From NCBI GenBank assembly GCA_022827345.1, contig JAJDTB010000015.1, positions 190,847 through 254,846 of the forward strand: a stretch of DNA of 64,000 nt, in the 5' to 3' direction. The notes under the pieces are model-generated. The model made no database searches and was not told the DNA's origin. It worked only from the letters and a program-made list of their open reading frames with translations. The DNA is from Gemmatimonadota bacterium. GTDB taxonomy: Bacteria; Gemmatimonadota; Gemmatimonadetes; Longimicrobiales; Gaopeijiaceae. The translations under genes and the position numbers were made by a program. Of this stretch, positions 24,958 through 33,777 are shown piece after piece (within the stretch, counting starts at the first letter, position 1; the number at the start of each line of letters is the position of its first letter).

Positions 24958-26203
24958 GACACCGGTGCCCTCACGACGTACGGCGTATCCAGCTCGTCGA
25001 CGACCCAGGTGTAGAGGTTCCCGTGCTGGACCCAGACCTTGCCGCCCGGCCGCGGTTCGAACGCGAGACGCACGGAGCCCAGGTAGTCGCCGTCCCGCGC
25101 AAACAGGTCGTAGAAGGGGGGCACTTCGTTCGGGGTGGACCGCTCCACCCAGAGCCGCCGCTCATCATCCACGAAAAGACCCTCCAAAATCGGCTTGAAC
25201 TCCGGCATGAGGTCCGCCACTGCTTCTACGGCACGCCGCTGATCCGGACGGCCCTCGACCATGCGCTCGATGTAGGCGGAGCGGTCGTCGGGCGTCACCG
25301 GCTGGGTCGGCAGTCCCGCTTCGATCACCACAAGCGTGTCCCCGGTCTCGGTGGTGCGGGTCACGCGGTACGAAGCCGTGTTCGCCTGCCAGAACCCGCC
25401 GGACGGGTCCATCACCGTGACGTTGGCGGCCACGAAGGGGATCGGGTAATGCCTGTAGCCCCCGGTATTCGTCTCGACCACATACTCCTGGTAGGGATCC
25501 TCGCCCACGAAGATGGAGTCGACGACTTCCGTGGCCGGGTGATAGGACTTGAAGTACTGACGGAAGATGGTTGTGCCGTGCCCGAACTGCGGTGGCATGC
25601 TGAACTCCCTGTCCGAGTGCACGGCGCCCTGCCAGTAGCGGCCCTCATGGTCGAACGCTCCGTCCCAGAGATACCCGTAGGCGGGAACCGGCATATCGAA
25701 GCGGCCAAGCTCCTCGCCGCGGGATCGACGCCGACGATCTGCCACTTCCCGTGGTCGTTGATCCAGAGGAGGGTGTCGCCCGAGAGCAGGATTCCATTGG
25801 CTCGGCCGATCTCGCCCGGGCCCTCGCCGTGGCGGGTGATCGTGCTCAGGTATTCGCCGGCGGGGGAATACGCCCGGACCTCCACGGCCTGGTAGTCGAG
25901 CACGTAGATGGTGCCGTCGCTGGCTGCCTGCACGCCCCGGATGTCCGCGAACATGTAGTTGGGGTCGTCGCCGTCGAGCGTCCCGATCCTCAGGTCCACC
26001 TGGGCGTCGGCCACTTCCGGGCCGACGTGCTCGACAGCCGGGAGGTCGGTGTAGCGCACGAATGCCGCCCCGTTCGGCAGCGTCTGGCGCACCGCACCTC
26101 CCGCCTGATCCTCCGGCGCGCAGGAAGAGGAGACCGCGGACAACATGAGGGCGAGCAAGGCGGCTGCAGGCGCCGCGGTGTAGAGGGGTCTCGGCCCGAT
26201 CAT
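24954..26203 (-). pseudogene. 6-bladed beta-propeller lipoprotein, first tandem copy, frameshifted
   Basis: The reading frame starts at the ATG 26203 (GGAGG nine bases upstream) with a lipoprotein signal (LMLSAVSSSCAPED) and runs to WQIVGVDPAA. It then continues, one frame over, as GEELGRFDMPVPAYGYLWDG to the normal C-terminus HGNLYTWVVDELDTPYVVRA. The paralogue at 23755 reads through this point as IIGVDPAGNEVRRFD. Restoring one G in CCCGCGG(G)CGAGG, near 25716, would repair the frame. Either the gene is a recent pseudogene or the assembly lost a base in a G-run. It heads the propeller-FAD-GPP34 unit. It would otherwise encode about 416 residues. Confidence 0.8.
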
Positions 26204-26273
26204 TGTACAATGCCTCCTGCACGGATTGCGGCGGCTTCTCCGGGAAACACCTACGTCGCGGTCAGGCCGGAAC

Positions 26274-27812
26274 TTACCCGTCCCGCTTCGTGAACGCGAC
26301 GCTCCCCTCGATCTCCGCGTGCAGCACGGCGACGTTGCCGTCCGTGCCGATCTCGAAGCGCAGGAACTCCTCTGACCCGGCGCCACCGCCCCAGTTGGCC
26401 CGGAAGGTGTCGTAGTGCCAGTGCTCCAGAGCGCCCTCGAAGCCGGCGCCGAAGGTGGCGCTCAGCACTCCGCCGTTCTCGGTCACGGTGATCTCGCCGT
26501 ACATGTCGTTGGCGTAGGTGCCGGCGTAGTCGGCAACGGGCAGCGTGGGCGAGGTGCCTTGCGCACGGCTCTCCTCGACCTCGCGGGCCGCGCTGCGCTG
26601 CTGCTCCAGGAGCTCATTCCACCTCTCGAGCACCATGTCGTTCCAGGGCAGGCCCTCGCCTCCCTCCAGGCGGTCGATGATGCGGTGCGCGAGGGCGGAG
26701 CTGAAGCCGTTGGCGCCGCTCAGGTTGGACAGGATCACCATCCCGTAGCCGCGCTTTGGAACGAATCCGACGTAGGCGGTCATGCCGTCGATGTTGCCGC
26801 CGTGGGAGATCATCGTGACGTCGCGGTAGCTGCTCAGGAACCAGCCGAGTCCGTAGGTGAGAAAGTCCGATTCGGGCCAGACCAGGGCCCAGGTGCCCTC
26901 CTTGCGGATGAGCATCTGGCTGGTATGCGTCTCCCCGATGGCTTCCTCGGAGATGAGCCGCTCGCCCTCGAATTCCCCGCGGCCGAGTTGCAGCCGGATC
27001 CACTGGGCCATCTGCAGCGCGCTGGAGTTGATCGAGCCGGCCGGCCCCGCGTTGTCGATGTCGCGGTAGGGTATGGCCGTCACTTCGCCGTCCAGCGACG
27101 GATTGTGGGGTGTGGCGACGTTGTCGAGCCGATCGAGCGCGCCGACCGATGTCGTGCTGCGGGTCATGCCGAGCGGCGCGAAGATGCGCGAGACCAGGAA
27201 GTCGTCCCAGCTCATCCCGGTGGCGTTCTCGATGACCTCGCCGGCCGCGATCCAGGTCGTGTTGTTGTACTGGAAGGTGGAGCGCAGCGGGAAGGTCACC
27301 GGCTGGTGCCTGACCTGCTTCAGGACCTCTTCGCGGGTGCGGCCGCTCGCGTACCAGAGGCGGTCGCCGCGCATCAGCCCGGAGTTGTGGCTCATGAGGT
27401 CGCGCACCCGCAGGTCGCGGGTGATGTAGGGGTCGCTGAGCTGGAAGATGGGCACGTGATCGACGATGGGATCGTCCCATCCGACCTTCCCCTCGTCCAC
27501 GAGCATGGCGATCGCCGCGGCGGTGAAGGCCTTGGAGGTGGAGCCCACCGCGAAGATCGTATTCTCGTCGACCGGGTCCGAGCCCCCGATCTCCTTGACC
27601 CCGAAGCCCTCCGCGAAGGTGATCTCGTCGTCCTGGATCACCACCACAGCGGCACCCGGGATGCCCCAGTCGCGAACCATCTCCTCGATTTCGGCCTCCA
27701 GCCCGGCCAGCCCCTCCTGCGCGGCCGCGCCGGGGGCGAAGACGAAGAGCGTGGCGACGAGCGCCACCGCCGCGGCGAGTCCGAACAGTCTGCTGCACAT
27801 GCGGGTCATCAT
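26274..27812 (-). CDS. Secreted serine hydrolase, class C beta-lactamase fold
   Basis: Predicted 512 residues with a cleavable signal peptide (FAPGAAAQ). The penicillin-binding fold shows the nucleophile motif STSK (in FAVGSTSKAFTAAAI), the YNN motif in TFQYNNTTWIAAGE and an HGG-type third motif in ISHGGNIDGM. A C-terminal DUF3471-like beta domain follows (VADYAGTYANDMYGEITV). Members act as D-aminopeptidases, esterases or D-amino-acid amidases. The location is periplasmic or outer-membrane associated. It lies 22 bp downstream of the GntR gene on the same strand and may share its transcript. Confidence 0.88.
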   Translation of the reverse strand: MMTRMCSRLFGLAAAVALVATLFVFAPGAAAQEGLAGLEAEIEEMVRDWGIPGAAVVVIQDDEITFAEGFGVKEIGGSDPVDENTIFAVGSTSKAFTAAAIAMLVDEGKVGWDDPIVDHVPIFQLSDPYITRDLRVRDLMSHNSGLMRGDRLWYASGRTREEVLKQVRHQPVTFPLRSTFQYNNTTWIAAGEVIENATGMSWDDFLVSRIFAPLGMTRSTTSVGALDRLDNVATPHNPSLDGEVTAIPYRDIDNAGPAGSINSSALQMAQWIRLQLGRGEFEGERLISEEAIGETHTSQMLIRKEGTWALVWPESDFLTYGLGWFLSSYRDVTMISHGGNIDGMTAYVGFVPKRGYGMVILSNLSGANGFSSALAHRIIDRLEGGEGLPWNDMVLERWNELLEQQRSAAREVEESRAQGTSPTLPVADYAGTYANDMYGEITVTENGGVLSATFGAGFEGALEHWHYDTFRANWGGGAGSEEFLRFEIGTDGNVAVLHAEIEGSVAFTKRDG

Positions 27813-27834
27813 TGGTCCTCTCAGGCTACGATCC

Positions 27835-28533
27835 CTACCAGCTACCCAGTTCGCCGTACTGCGCGATCACCTCCGCCAGCCGCTCGGCCGCGTTGCGCCA
27901 GTTCGTGCGCACCGCCAACTGCGCGGCATCCGCGTCGCCCGCCTCGATCCTGTCCACGATCTCCTGGTGTTCCGCGACGGAAACGGCGATCTGGTCGAGG
28001 AGCGACTCGATGTAGAGCCGCGTGTAACGCTCGGCCTGGGGTTTGATCGAATCATGCAGCGCAAGCAGTCGCGCCCCGCCGCCGCCCTCCACGTAGGCGC
28101 GGTGAAACCGGTTGTCGAGGCGGTGGATCCGGTCGCGCGAAGGACGCCGCTTATCGGCCTCGGTGAGGATCTCGCCGTTGAGATCGTTGAGTTCCTTGAC
28201 CACCTGCGTGCGGTTGGGCATGCTGGCTGCCCGCCACGCCGACAGCCCCTCCATCTCGGCGACTATATGAAGAAGTTCACGAGCGTCGTCCTGGGTGAGC
28301 GGCGACACGTACGGACGGCTCTGGCGGCCGATTCCCGGATCCGCGATGTAGCCTTCCTGCATCAGGCGCTGCAGAGCGCTGCGGATCGGCGTGCGGCTGA
28401 GGCCGAGCCGGTCGGCGATCTCGGTCTCGATCAGGCGGGAGCCCGGGGCGAGGCGTCCGAGGACGATCAGTTCGCGCAGGTGCTCGTAGGCCTGCGTGCC
28501 ACGGTCAATGCTCAGTGTCTTTGCGGCTGCCAT
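27835..28533 (-). CDS. GntR-family (FadR/FCD) transcriptional regulator
   Basis: Predicted 232 residues. An N-terminal winged helix-turn-helix (AYEHLRELIVLGRLAPGSRLIETEIADRLGLSRTPIRSAL) is followed by an FCD all-helical sensor domain with its metal-ligand pattern (NRFHRAYVE, the H in AEHQEIVDRIEAGD). It binds DNA and senses a small carboxylate. The ATG at 28533 was chosen for GGAGA upstream. It is divergent from the GNAT gene at 28719; the 185-bp gap contains two direct AATGTA repeats (28645-28661) that could be its operator. It may control the serine hydrolase downstream. Confidence 0.88.
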   Translation of the reverse strand: MAAAKTLSIDRGTQAYEHLRELIVLGRLAPGSRLIETEIADRLGLSRTPIRSALQRLMQEGYIADPGIGRQSRPYVSPLTQDDARELLHIVAEMEGLSAWRAASMPNRTQVVKELNDLNGEILTEADKRRPSRDRIHRLDNRFHRAYVEGGGGARLLALHDSIKPQAERYTRLYIESLLDQIAVSVAEHQEIVDRIEAGDADAAQLAVRTNWRNAAERLAEVIAQYGELGSW

Positions 28534-28718
28534 TGATTCTCCATTTGACGCGGCGGGCCCTTTGCATCTCGCACTCCGCCTGTAGATTTTCTGTGCTGCG
28601 CCGCCGATTCGCCGGACGGCGCAACAGATCACCCCAACCTTGAAATGTAACACACAATGTACCGCAGTTCTGTCGATAAATCCGTATACCTTGCCGTATC
28701 CCGCCTTCAGGGAGTAGC

Positions 28719-29609
28719 ATGAGCGTACTGAAGTTGCCGATGAACAGTCCTCTTCCCCGGGGTGTCATGGCTACTCCTCCAACTCGCGCCGCCGGCCCGG
28801 CAGCGGATGATCGGCCCGATATCGAGATCCGGCCTGTCAGGACTCGCGACGACTACGACGCGTGCGTCGACCTGCAGCGGGACACATGGGGCCAGGCCTT
28901 CTCCGAGGTCGTGCCCGTGAGCATGATGCAGATCACGGCCAAGATGGGCGGGGTGGCGACCGGCGCCTTTGGTCCGGCCGGAGAGCTCCTGGGTCTGGTC
29001 TACGGCATGACCGGGCTCCGGCGGGGAGAGCTGGCCCACTGGTCGCACATGCTGGCCGTGCGTCCCGAGGCCCGCAACCAGGGGATCGGCAAACGGCTCA
29101 AGTTCGCGCAGCGGGACGAACTGCGGGCCGCCGGCGTGGTCACCATGTACTGGACCTTCGACCCGCTCGTCGCCCGCAACGCGCATCTCAACCTCAACCT
29201 GCTGGGTGCGGCGGTGGACGAATTCGTCCCGGACATGTACGGAGTCTCGGACAGCGAACTCCACCAGCTGGGCACCGACAGGTTCATCGTGAGGTGGGAC
29301 CTGCGCGGGGGCGCCGGCGAGGCGGGAAGGGCTTTTGCGCCGGGGCCGGCGCCCAGGCGGTGCGAGCCGTGCGCGGTCGTGCGGCCGGGCGGGGGCGTGC
29401 CGGAGCTGAAAGACGACGTGAAGGTCGTTGAAGTACTGATACCGAAGGACATCGAGACCGTCGAGGCCCGCTGCTTCGATGAGGCGGTCCGCTGGCGCCA
29501 TTCGACCAGGCATGCGTTCTCCCGCCTGCTGACCGGCCCCTACGATGTCACCCAGTTCATCGCGGGAGAGGAGCACGGCAGGTACGTGATCTCCCGCATA
29601 CCGGGATAG
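28719..29609 (+). CDS. GNAT-family acetyltransferase
   Basis: Predicted 296-residue cytosolic N-acyltransferase. The acetyl-CoA-binding motif A is HMLAVRPEARNQGIGKRLKFAQRDEL at about residue 108, preceded by DYDACVDLQRDTWGQAF and followed by MYWTFDPLVARNAHLNLNLLG, which resembles the COG3375 predicted acetyltransferases. The substrate is unknown. It is divergent from the GntR gene and 4 bp upstream of the S9 peptidase start, so it is likely co-transcribed with it. Confidence 0.82.
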   Translation: MSVLKLPMNSPLPRGVMATPPTRAAGPAADDRPDIEIRPVRTRDDYDACVDLQRDTWGQAFSEVVPVSMMQITAKMGGVATGAFGPAGELLGLVYGMTGLRRGELAHWSHMLAVRPEARNQGIGKRLKFAQRDELRAAGVVTMYWTFDPLVARNAHLNLNLLGAAVDEFVPDMYGVSDSELHQLGTDRFIVRWDLRGGAGEAGRAFAPGPAPRRCEPCAVVRPGGGVPELKDDVKVVEVLIPKDIETVEARCFDEAVRWRHSTRHAFSRLLTGPYDVTQFIAGEEHGRYVISRIPG

Positions 29610-29613
29610 TGTG

Positions 29614-31674
29614 ATGAAGAGATTCTCCCTGTTCGCGTCGGCCGCGCTGGCGCTGACGACCCCCCTCGCCCTGAATGCCCAGCAGGGGATGGACGTGCTC
29701 ACCGCCGAGGACGTCTTCGACCTCGAGTTCGTGAGCGACCCGCAGATCTCGCCGGACGGCTCGCAGATCGTCTTCGTGCGCCAGTGGTCGGACGCGCAAA
29801 CCGATCGCAACTACTCGAACCTGTGGATCATGGATCGCAGTGGTGCGGACCTCCGCCCGCTGACCTCGGGGAAGCAGTCGGACAGCTGGCCGCGGTGGTC
29901 GCCGGACGGCAACCGGCTCCTCTACCTCTCGGACATGACGGGGTCGGCGCAGCTGCACACGCGGTGGATGGACACCGGAGCGACCAATCAGATCACGAAC
30001 CTGGTGGAAGCGCCGCGGGTGCCGGCCTGGTCGCCGGACGGCGGCCGGATCGTCTTCTCGTCCTTCGTGCCGGAGGCGGGCATGCAGCTGATCTCCATGC
30101 CGGAGCCGCCCGAAGGGGCCGACTGGGCAGAGCCGGCGCGCGTGATCCACGAACTGGTCCACCGCTTCGACGGCACGGGCGACCTCGAGCACGGCTTCAC
30201 GCACCTCTTCGTGATGCCGTCCGAGGGGGGAACGCCGCGGCAGATCACCAGCGGGAGCTTTCATCACGGGGGATACGTGGGGCGGTCCGGACGGGGCCGG
30301 CCGGTGTGGTCGGCCGACGGCGAGTCCGTGTTGATCGAGGCGAACCGCCACCCGGACTGGGAGCTGGAAAACCGCAACACCGAGGTCTACGAGGTGTCAC
30401 TGGACGGCGAAATCCGGGCGCTGACCGACCGGACGGGGCCGGACGGCGGCGTGGCGGTGTCACCCGACGGACGCTGGATCGCCTACACCGGCTTCGACGA
30501 CCGCTATCAGGGCTACCAGGTGACGGGGCTGTACATGGCGAACCGCGACGGGTCGGGCACGCGCCAGGTGGCGGCGCAGCTGGACCGCACGGTGGGCGGG
30601 CTGACGTGGTCGCCGGATTCGGATCGCCTCTACTTCTCGTACGCGGACATGGGCAACACCAAGGTCGCCTACGTGGAGCCCGGCAGCGACGAGGTGTATG
30701 TGGTGGCGGAGAACATGGGCGGCAGCGGGTCGGCCTACGGTGGCGGGAGCTTTTCGGTGGGGCCGGGCGGAACCTTCGCCTACACGGTCTCGACGCCCAC
30801 CACGCTCAGCGAGGTGGCGGTGGGGGCCGACCGGGGCGTGCGCGTGCTCACGAGCGTGAACGACGACGTCCTCGCGCACAAGACACTCGGCGAGGTCGAG
30901 GAGCTGTGGTGGCCGTCGTCGCACGACGGTCTCGACATCCATGGGTGGATCATCAAGCCGCCGGGATTCGATCCGGCGCGGCGCTATCCGCTCATCCTGG
31001 AGATCCATGGCGGGCCGTTCGCGAACTACGGCGACAGGTTCGACATCGAAAAGCAATCGATGGCTTCCGCAGGCTACGTCGTGCTCTATACCAACCCGAG
31101 GGGGAGCACATCGTACGGCGAGGAATTCGGCAACCTCATCCACCACTCATACCCCGGCAACGACTACTTCGACCTGGACTCGGGCGTGGACGCGGTGATC
31201 GACCTCGGGTACGTGGATCCGGAGCAGCTCTACATCACCGGCGGCAGCGGCGGGGGCGTGCTGTCGTCGTGGTCGATCGGGAAGACGGACCGCTACAACG
31301 CGGCGGCGGTGCTGTACCCGGTGATCAACTGGTACAGCTTCGCGGTCAGCTCGGATATCCCGATCACGGTGGCGAAGTACTGGTTCCGGGCGATGCCCTG
31401 GGAGGACCCCGAGCACTACATGGAGCGCTCGTCGATCTCGCTCGTCGGCAACGTGACCACGCCGACGATGGTCCTGACCGGCATCGAGGACTACCGCACC
31501 CCGATGTCCGAATCGGATCAGTACTTCCAGGCGCTGAAGCTGAAGGGCGTCGAGGCGGTGCTGGTGAAGGTGCCGGGCGAGTCGCACGGACTGCGCGACC
31601 GGCCGAGCCACTTCATGCAGAAGATCAAGTACATCGTGGGGTGGTTCGACCGGTATCGGGGGATGGCTTCGTGA
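29614..31674 (+). CDS. S9-family prolyl oligopeptidase, secreted
   Basis: Predicted 686 residues with a signal peptide (ALALTTPLALNAQ). WD40/TolB-like propeller repeats (PQISPDGSQIVFVRQ, WPRWSPDGNRLLYLSD, PAWSPDGGRIVFSSF, GGLTWSPDSDRLYFSY) precede the alpha/beta hydrolase domain with the nucleophile elbow GGSGGG, the acid in TGIEDYRTPMSESDQ and the histidine in PGESHGLRDRPSH. It releases small peptides, often after proline. The ATG at 29614 was preferred to the adjacent GTG at 29611. The stop overlaps a small downstream ORF (GTGA). Confidence 0.92.
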   Translation: MKRFSLFASAALALTTPLALNAQQGMDVLTAEDVFDLEFVSDPQISPDGSQIVFVRQWSDAQTDRNYSNLWIMDRSGADLRPLTSGKQSDSWPRWSPDGNRLLYLSDMTGSAQLHTRWMDTGATNQITNLVEAPRVPAWSPDGGRIVFSSFVPEAGMQLISMPEPPEGADWAEPARVIHELVHRFDGTGDLEHGFTHLFVMPSEGGTPRQITSGSFHHGGYVGRSGRGRPVWSADGESVLIEANRHPDWELENRNTEVYEVSLDGEIRALTDRTGPDGGVAVSPDGRWIAYTGFDDRYQGYQVTGLYMANRDGSGTRQVAAQLDRTVGGLTWSPDSDRLYFSYADMGNTKVAYVEPGSDEVYVVAENMGGSGSAYGGGSFSVGPGGTFAYTVSTPTTLSEVAVGADRGVRVLTSVNDDVLAHKTLGEVEELWWPSSHDGLDIHGWIIKPPGFDPARRYPLILEIHGGPFANYGDRFDIEKQSMASAGYVVLYTNPRGSTSYGEEFGNLIHHSYPGNDYFDLDSGVDAVIDLGYVDPEQLYITGGSGGGVLSSWSIGKTDRYNAAAVLYPVINWYSFAVSSDIPITVAKYWFRAMPWEDPEHYMERSSISLVGNVTTPTMVLTGIEDYRTPMSESDQYFQALKLKGVEAVLVKVPGESHGLRDRPSHFMQKIKYIVGWFDRYRGMAS

Positions 31675-31841
31675 GCGAGCGAAAGAGGCGGGTGCCGGAA
31701 GAGAAGACGGTCGGTGGCCAGGGTGGGGCCGAAGGCCGGTCAGAGGTGGCGGACGCGATTCGGGAGCTCCGCGAGGTGCGGAAGGGTGTCCGGCTGGGTG
31801 GGCTCGATTGGAAACAGCTGCGGGATGAGAGGCGGCGGTAG
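31671..31841 (+). CDS. Small charged protein coupled to S9 peptidase
   Basis: Predicted 56 residues with a GTG start overlapping the peptidase stop. The sequence is mostly Arg/Glu-rich and ends LGGLDWKQLRDERRR, which resembles the C-terminal tail of some short antitoxin-like or Phd-type proteins; no toxin follows, as the next gene is on the opposite strand. The frame and the GTGA overlap are the main support. Function unknown. Confidence 0.4.
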   Translation: MSERKRRVPEEKTVGGQGGAEGRSEVADAIRELREVRKGVRLGGLDWKQLRDERRR

Positions 31842-31860
31842 GGGGGCTCGTTACCAGCCC

Positions 31861-32677
31861 TCAGACCGAGGTGAGCGGGAACAGATCGGGCTGTTGCTCA
31901 TGCGGAACGGGGAAGACTCCGACAATCATCCAGGGGTTCGGAGCGACAAGCTGGAACCTCAGAGTCGTTCCGACGAAGAAGTGCAGGTCTGTCTGCGTGA
32001 ACCTGTCGAAGTACATCTCTCGTACCTTGGCCAACGCTTCGGACTCGTCGCCCCCTGAAACCCTCAGACAGTTCCGGTACAGGGACTTGGAGGGTTGCCG
32101 AGCGTCCGGTGACGTCCTCAAAACGATAGTGGAAGGTATAGGGCACTTTGTCGACCACTCGAAATGTCGACCTCCAGGCATTGTCGTCGAACAAGTCGCC
32201 TTGATCGATCATCGCGCGCATCTGTGCGAGCCGTTCAGGATCCCATTCACGTTCGGTCTCGCGACAGACGAAATCGAGAACTCGGGTAGGCTTGAACACA
32301 GCCAGGGACGCTTCGTTCGCCTTGGCGGCCTGGACGAGTGTCTCAATGCGTCGGTAGACCGCAGCCTTACCCAGGACGCTTTCCCGTCGTTCTCTCCAGT
32401 CTTCACTCGTATCGACCCGTCGTCCACGGCGCAGACCCGAAGGGTCGACAATGCGGAATGTCTCCGGGCGAAAGTCCTTGTAGTTACGCTCAAGCGTGCA
32501 CTCTATCCACTCAAAGAGTCTGTAGCGTTTGATTTCTTCCAGGCGCCGGAACGGGACCGGGTAGATACGGACCCAGGACCCGTCTTCCCTCAATCCAGCC
32601 GTGCAGACTGTCTCACCGTATTTGCTCGAAAGTGTTGGATACGTCTTGACGGTGATAAGAACGCGCTCTCGAGGCAT
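31861..32677 (-). pseudogene. DUF488-associated protein of unknown function, frameshifted
   Basis: The frame starts at the ATG 32677 (PRERVLITVKTYPTLSSKYG) and runs to RFEDVTGRSATLQ. The expected family C-terminus, LYRNCLRVSGGDESEALAKV through FVAPNPWMIVGVF-like residues (here LRFQLVAPNPWMIVGVFPVP), continues in another frame and ends at 31861. The switch lies near 32082, and a few residues present in relatives I recall between these segments appear to be missing, so a small deletion is likely. The intact form would have about 270 residues. It starts 6 bp after the DUF488 stop, an arrangement I recall for this pair. GC is low for the window. Confidence 0.65.
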
Positions 32678-32683
32678 GGGCCT

Positions 32684-33622
32684 TTACAGATGTCTTGGCA
32701 GAATCAGTCCGCCTGGCAGTTCGGCCACGGCAGCCGCCACGTGTGAGCGATGGCACTGATGGGATAGGCGTTCATAGCACACCAGCGCCACCCGTTGTCC
32801 TCGCTCGATGGACTCTCTGATACGGGACAACGCTTCCGTTTCCCGTGCCAAGGTGTCCTCACGGTATGCTGCGAAGAGGCGATCGTATTCTGACTTCGCC
32901 GTGAGATTGGTCCGTCGATCCGAGGAGATTCCCAATTCAGGGAAATGCTCGTAGTCGATCTCCAGCCGCTTACAGCCCGCAGCAAGGGTCCGCTTGGAAA
33001 AGCCCCATTTGCGGCTGACGGGGTTACGCCTGACATCGCAGAGGAGCGAGATACCGACGCGGAGCAGTTCGTTGAAAAACCCCTCGTAGCTTCGTCCCTC
33101 GTAGCCGATCGTCGCCAGCTTGACCGTGCCTTGGCGGGTTCGGTCAGCGGTAACCGGATGAAGCGCCTCTCGATCACTGCGACGCAGGCCGCGGTAGCGG
33201 CGAACAAAAGCACTGGCATGGCGATCTCTCCGGTGTGTTGCTGTCGGGATGCCATCTGGAACCAGCCGCCATTCGTCGCCTTTCGATTGCAGGATACCAC
33301 GACGCGACAGTTTGAGGGTGTCGGCATCCAGAGTAAACGAGTGGGCACCCTGAGGGTCGGGGACGAACTCGTAGGGAGGGTCGATTCCGCGGTCCTGACA
33401 ATCACGGCAGTAGAGGAAGAGAAGCCTCTGGAGGTCCGCTTCCGCCACAGGAGCCGCCAGTCCCCGCAGGAGTGCCACCAGCACTCGTTGGCGGTGCGTC
33501 AATCGGGTACTTGGCTTGTGCGTAGCCACGGCATTCTCCGCAGGTGGGTCTGCAAGCGTGAGTCCTGCTCCAGTCGTCACGGAAGGTATCGGTCGTTTCG
33601 CTCGGGTCAATCCAGTCGCCAT
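32684..33622 (-). CDS. DUF488 domain protein with N-terminal extension
   Basis: Predicted 312 residues. The C-terminal half is a clear DUF488: ATIGYEGRSYEGFFNELLRVG, LLCDVRRNPVSRKWGFSKRTL, YEHFPELGISSDRRTN and the Cys/His segment VALVCYERLSHQCHRSHVA. The N-terminal half (about residues 40-165) is a helical domain with LTHRQRVLVALLRGLA and RDCQDRGIDPPYEFVPDPQG, perhaps a winged-helix region. DUF488 proteins have no settled function. The start at 33622 is the first good ATG. It precedes the frameshifted partner gene and has lower GC than neighbours. Confidence 0.75.
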   Translation of the reverse strand: MATGLTRAKRPIPSVTTGAGLTLADPPAENAVATHKPSTRLTHRQRVLVALLRGLAAPVAEADLQRLLFLYCRDCQDRGIDPPYEFVPDPQGAHSFTLDADTLKLSRRGILQSKGDEWRLVPDGIPTATHRRDRHASAFVRRYRGLRRSDREALHPVTADRTRQGTVKLATIGYEGRSYEGFFNELLRVGISLLCDVRRNPVSRKWGFSKRTLAAGCKRLEIDYEHFPELGISSDRRTNLTAKSEYDRLFAAYREDTLARETEALSRIRESIERGQRVALVCYERLSHQCHRSHVAAAVAELPGGLILPRHL

Positions 33623-33777
33623 CAGCGAGCGGAATCAGGCCAGTCGACTGTGCCGGCGTGGCTGGAGCCCGCAGCCGAGGGCGCCGTTGGCCTGGCAATG
33701 AAAAGAGCGGTAGACTGTCCGCGGCGACATCCGACCGACACTCTTGGAATCGCGACGACCCAACGGGAGGCGAAGCT

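Noticed and set aside
29784..31670. Second open frame over the S9 peptidase
   Set aside because: Shadow of the peptidase; only its last 56 codons, after the peptidase stop, are kept as a possible gene.
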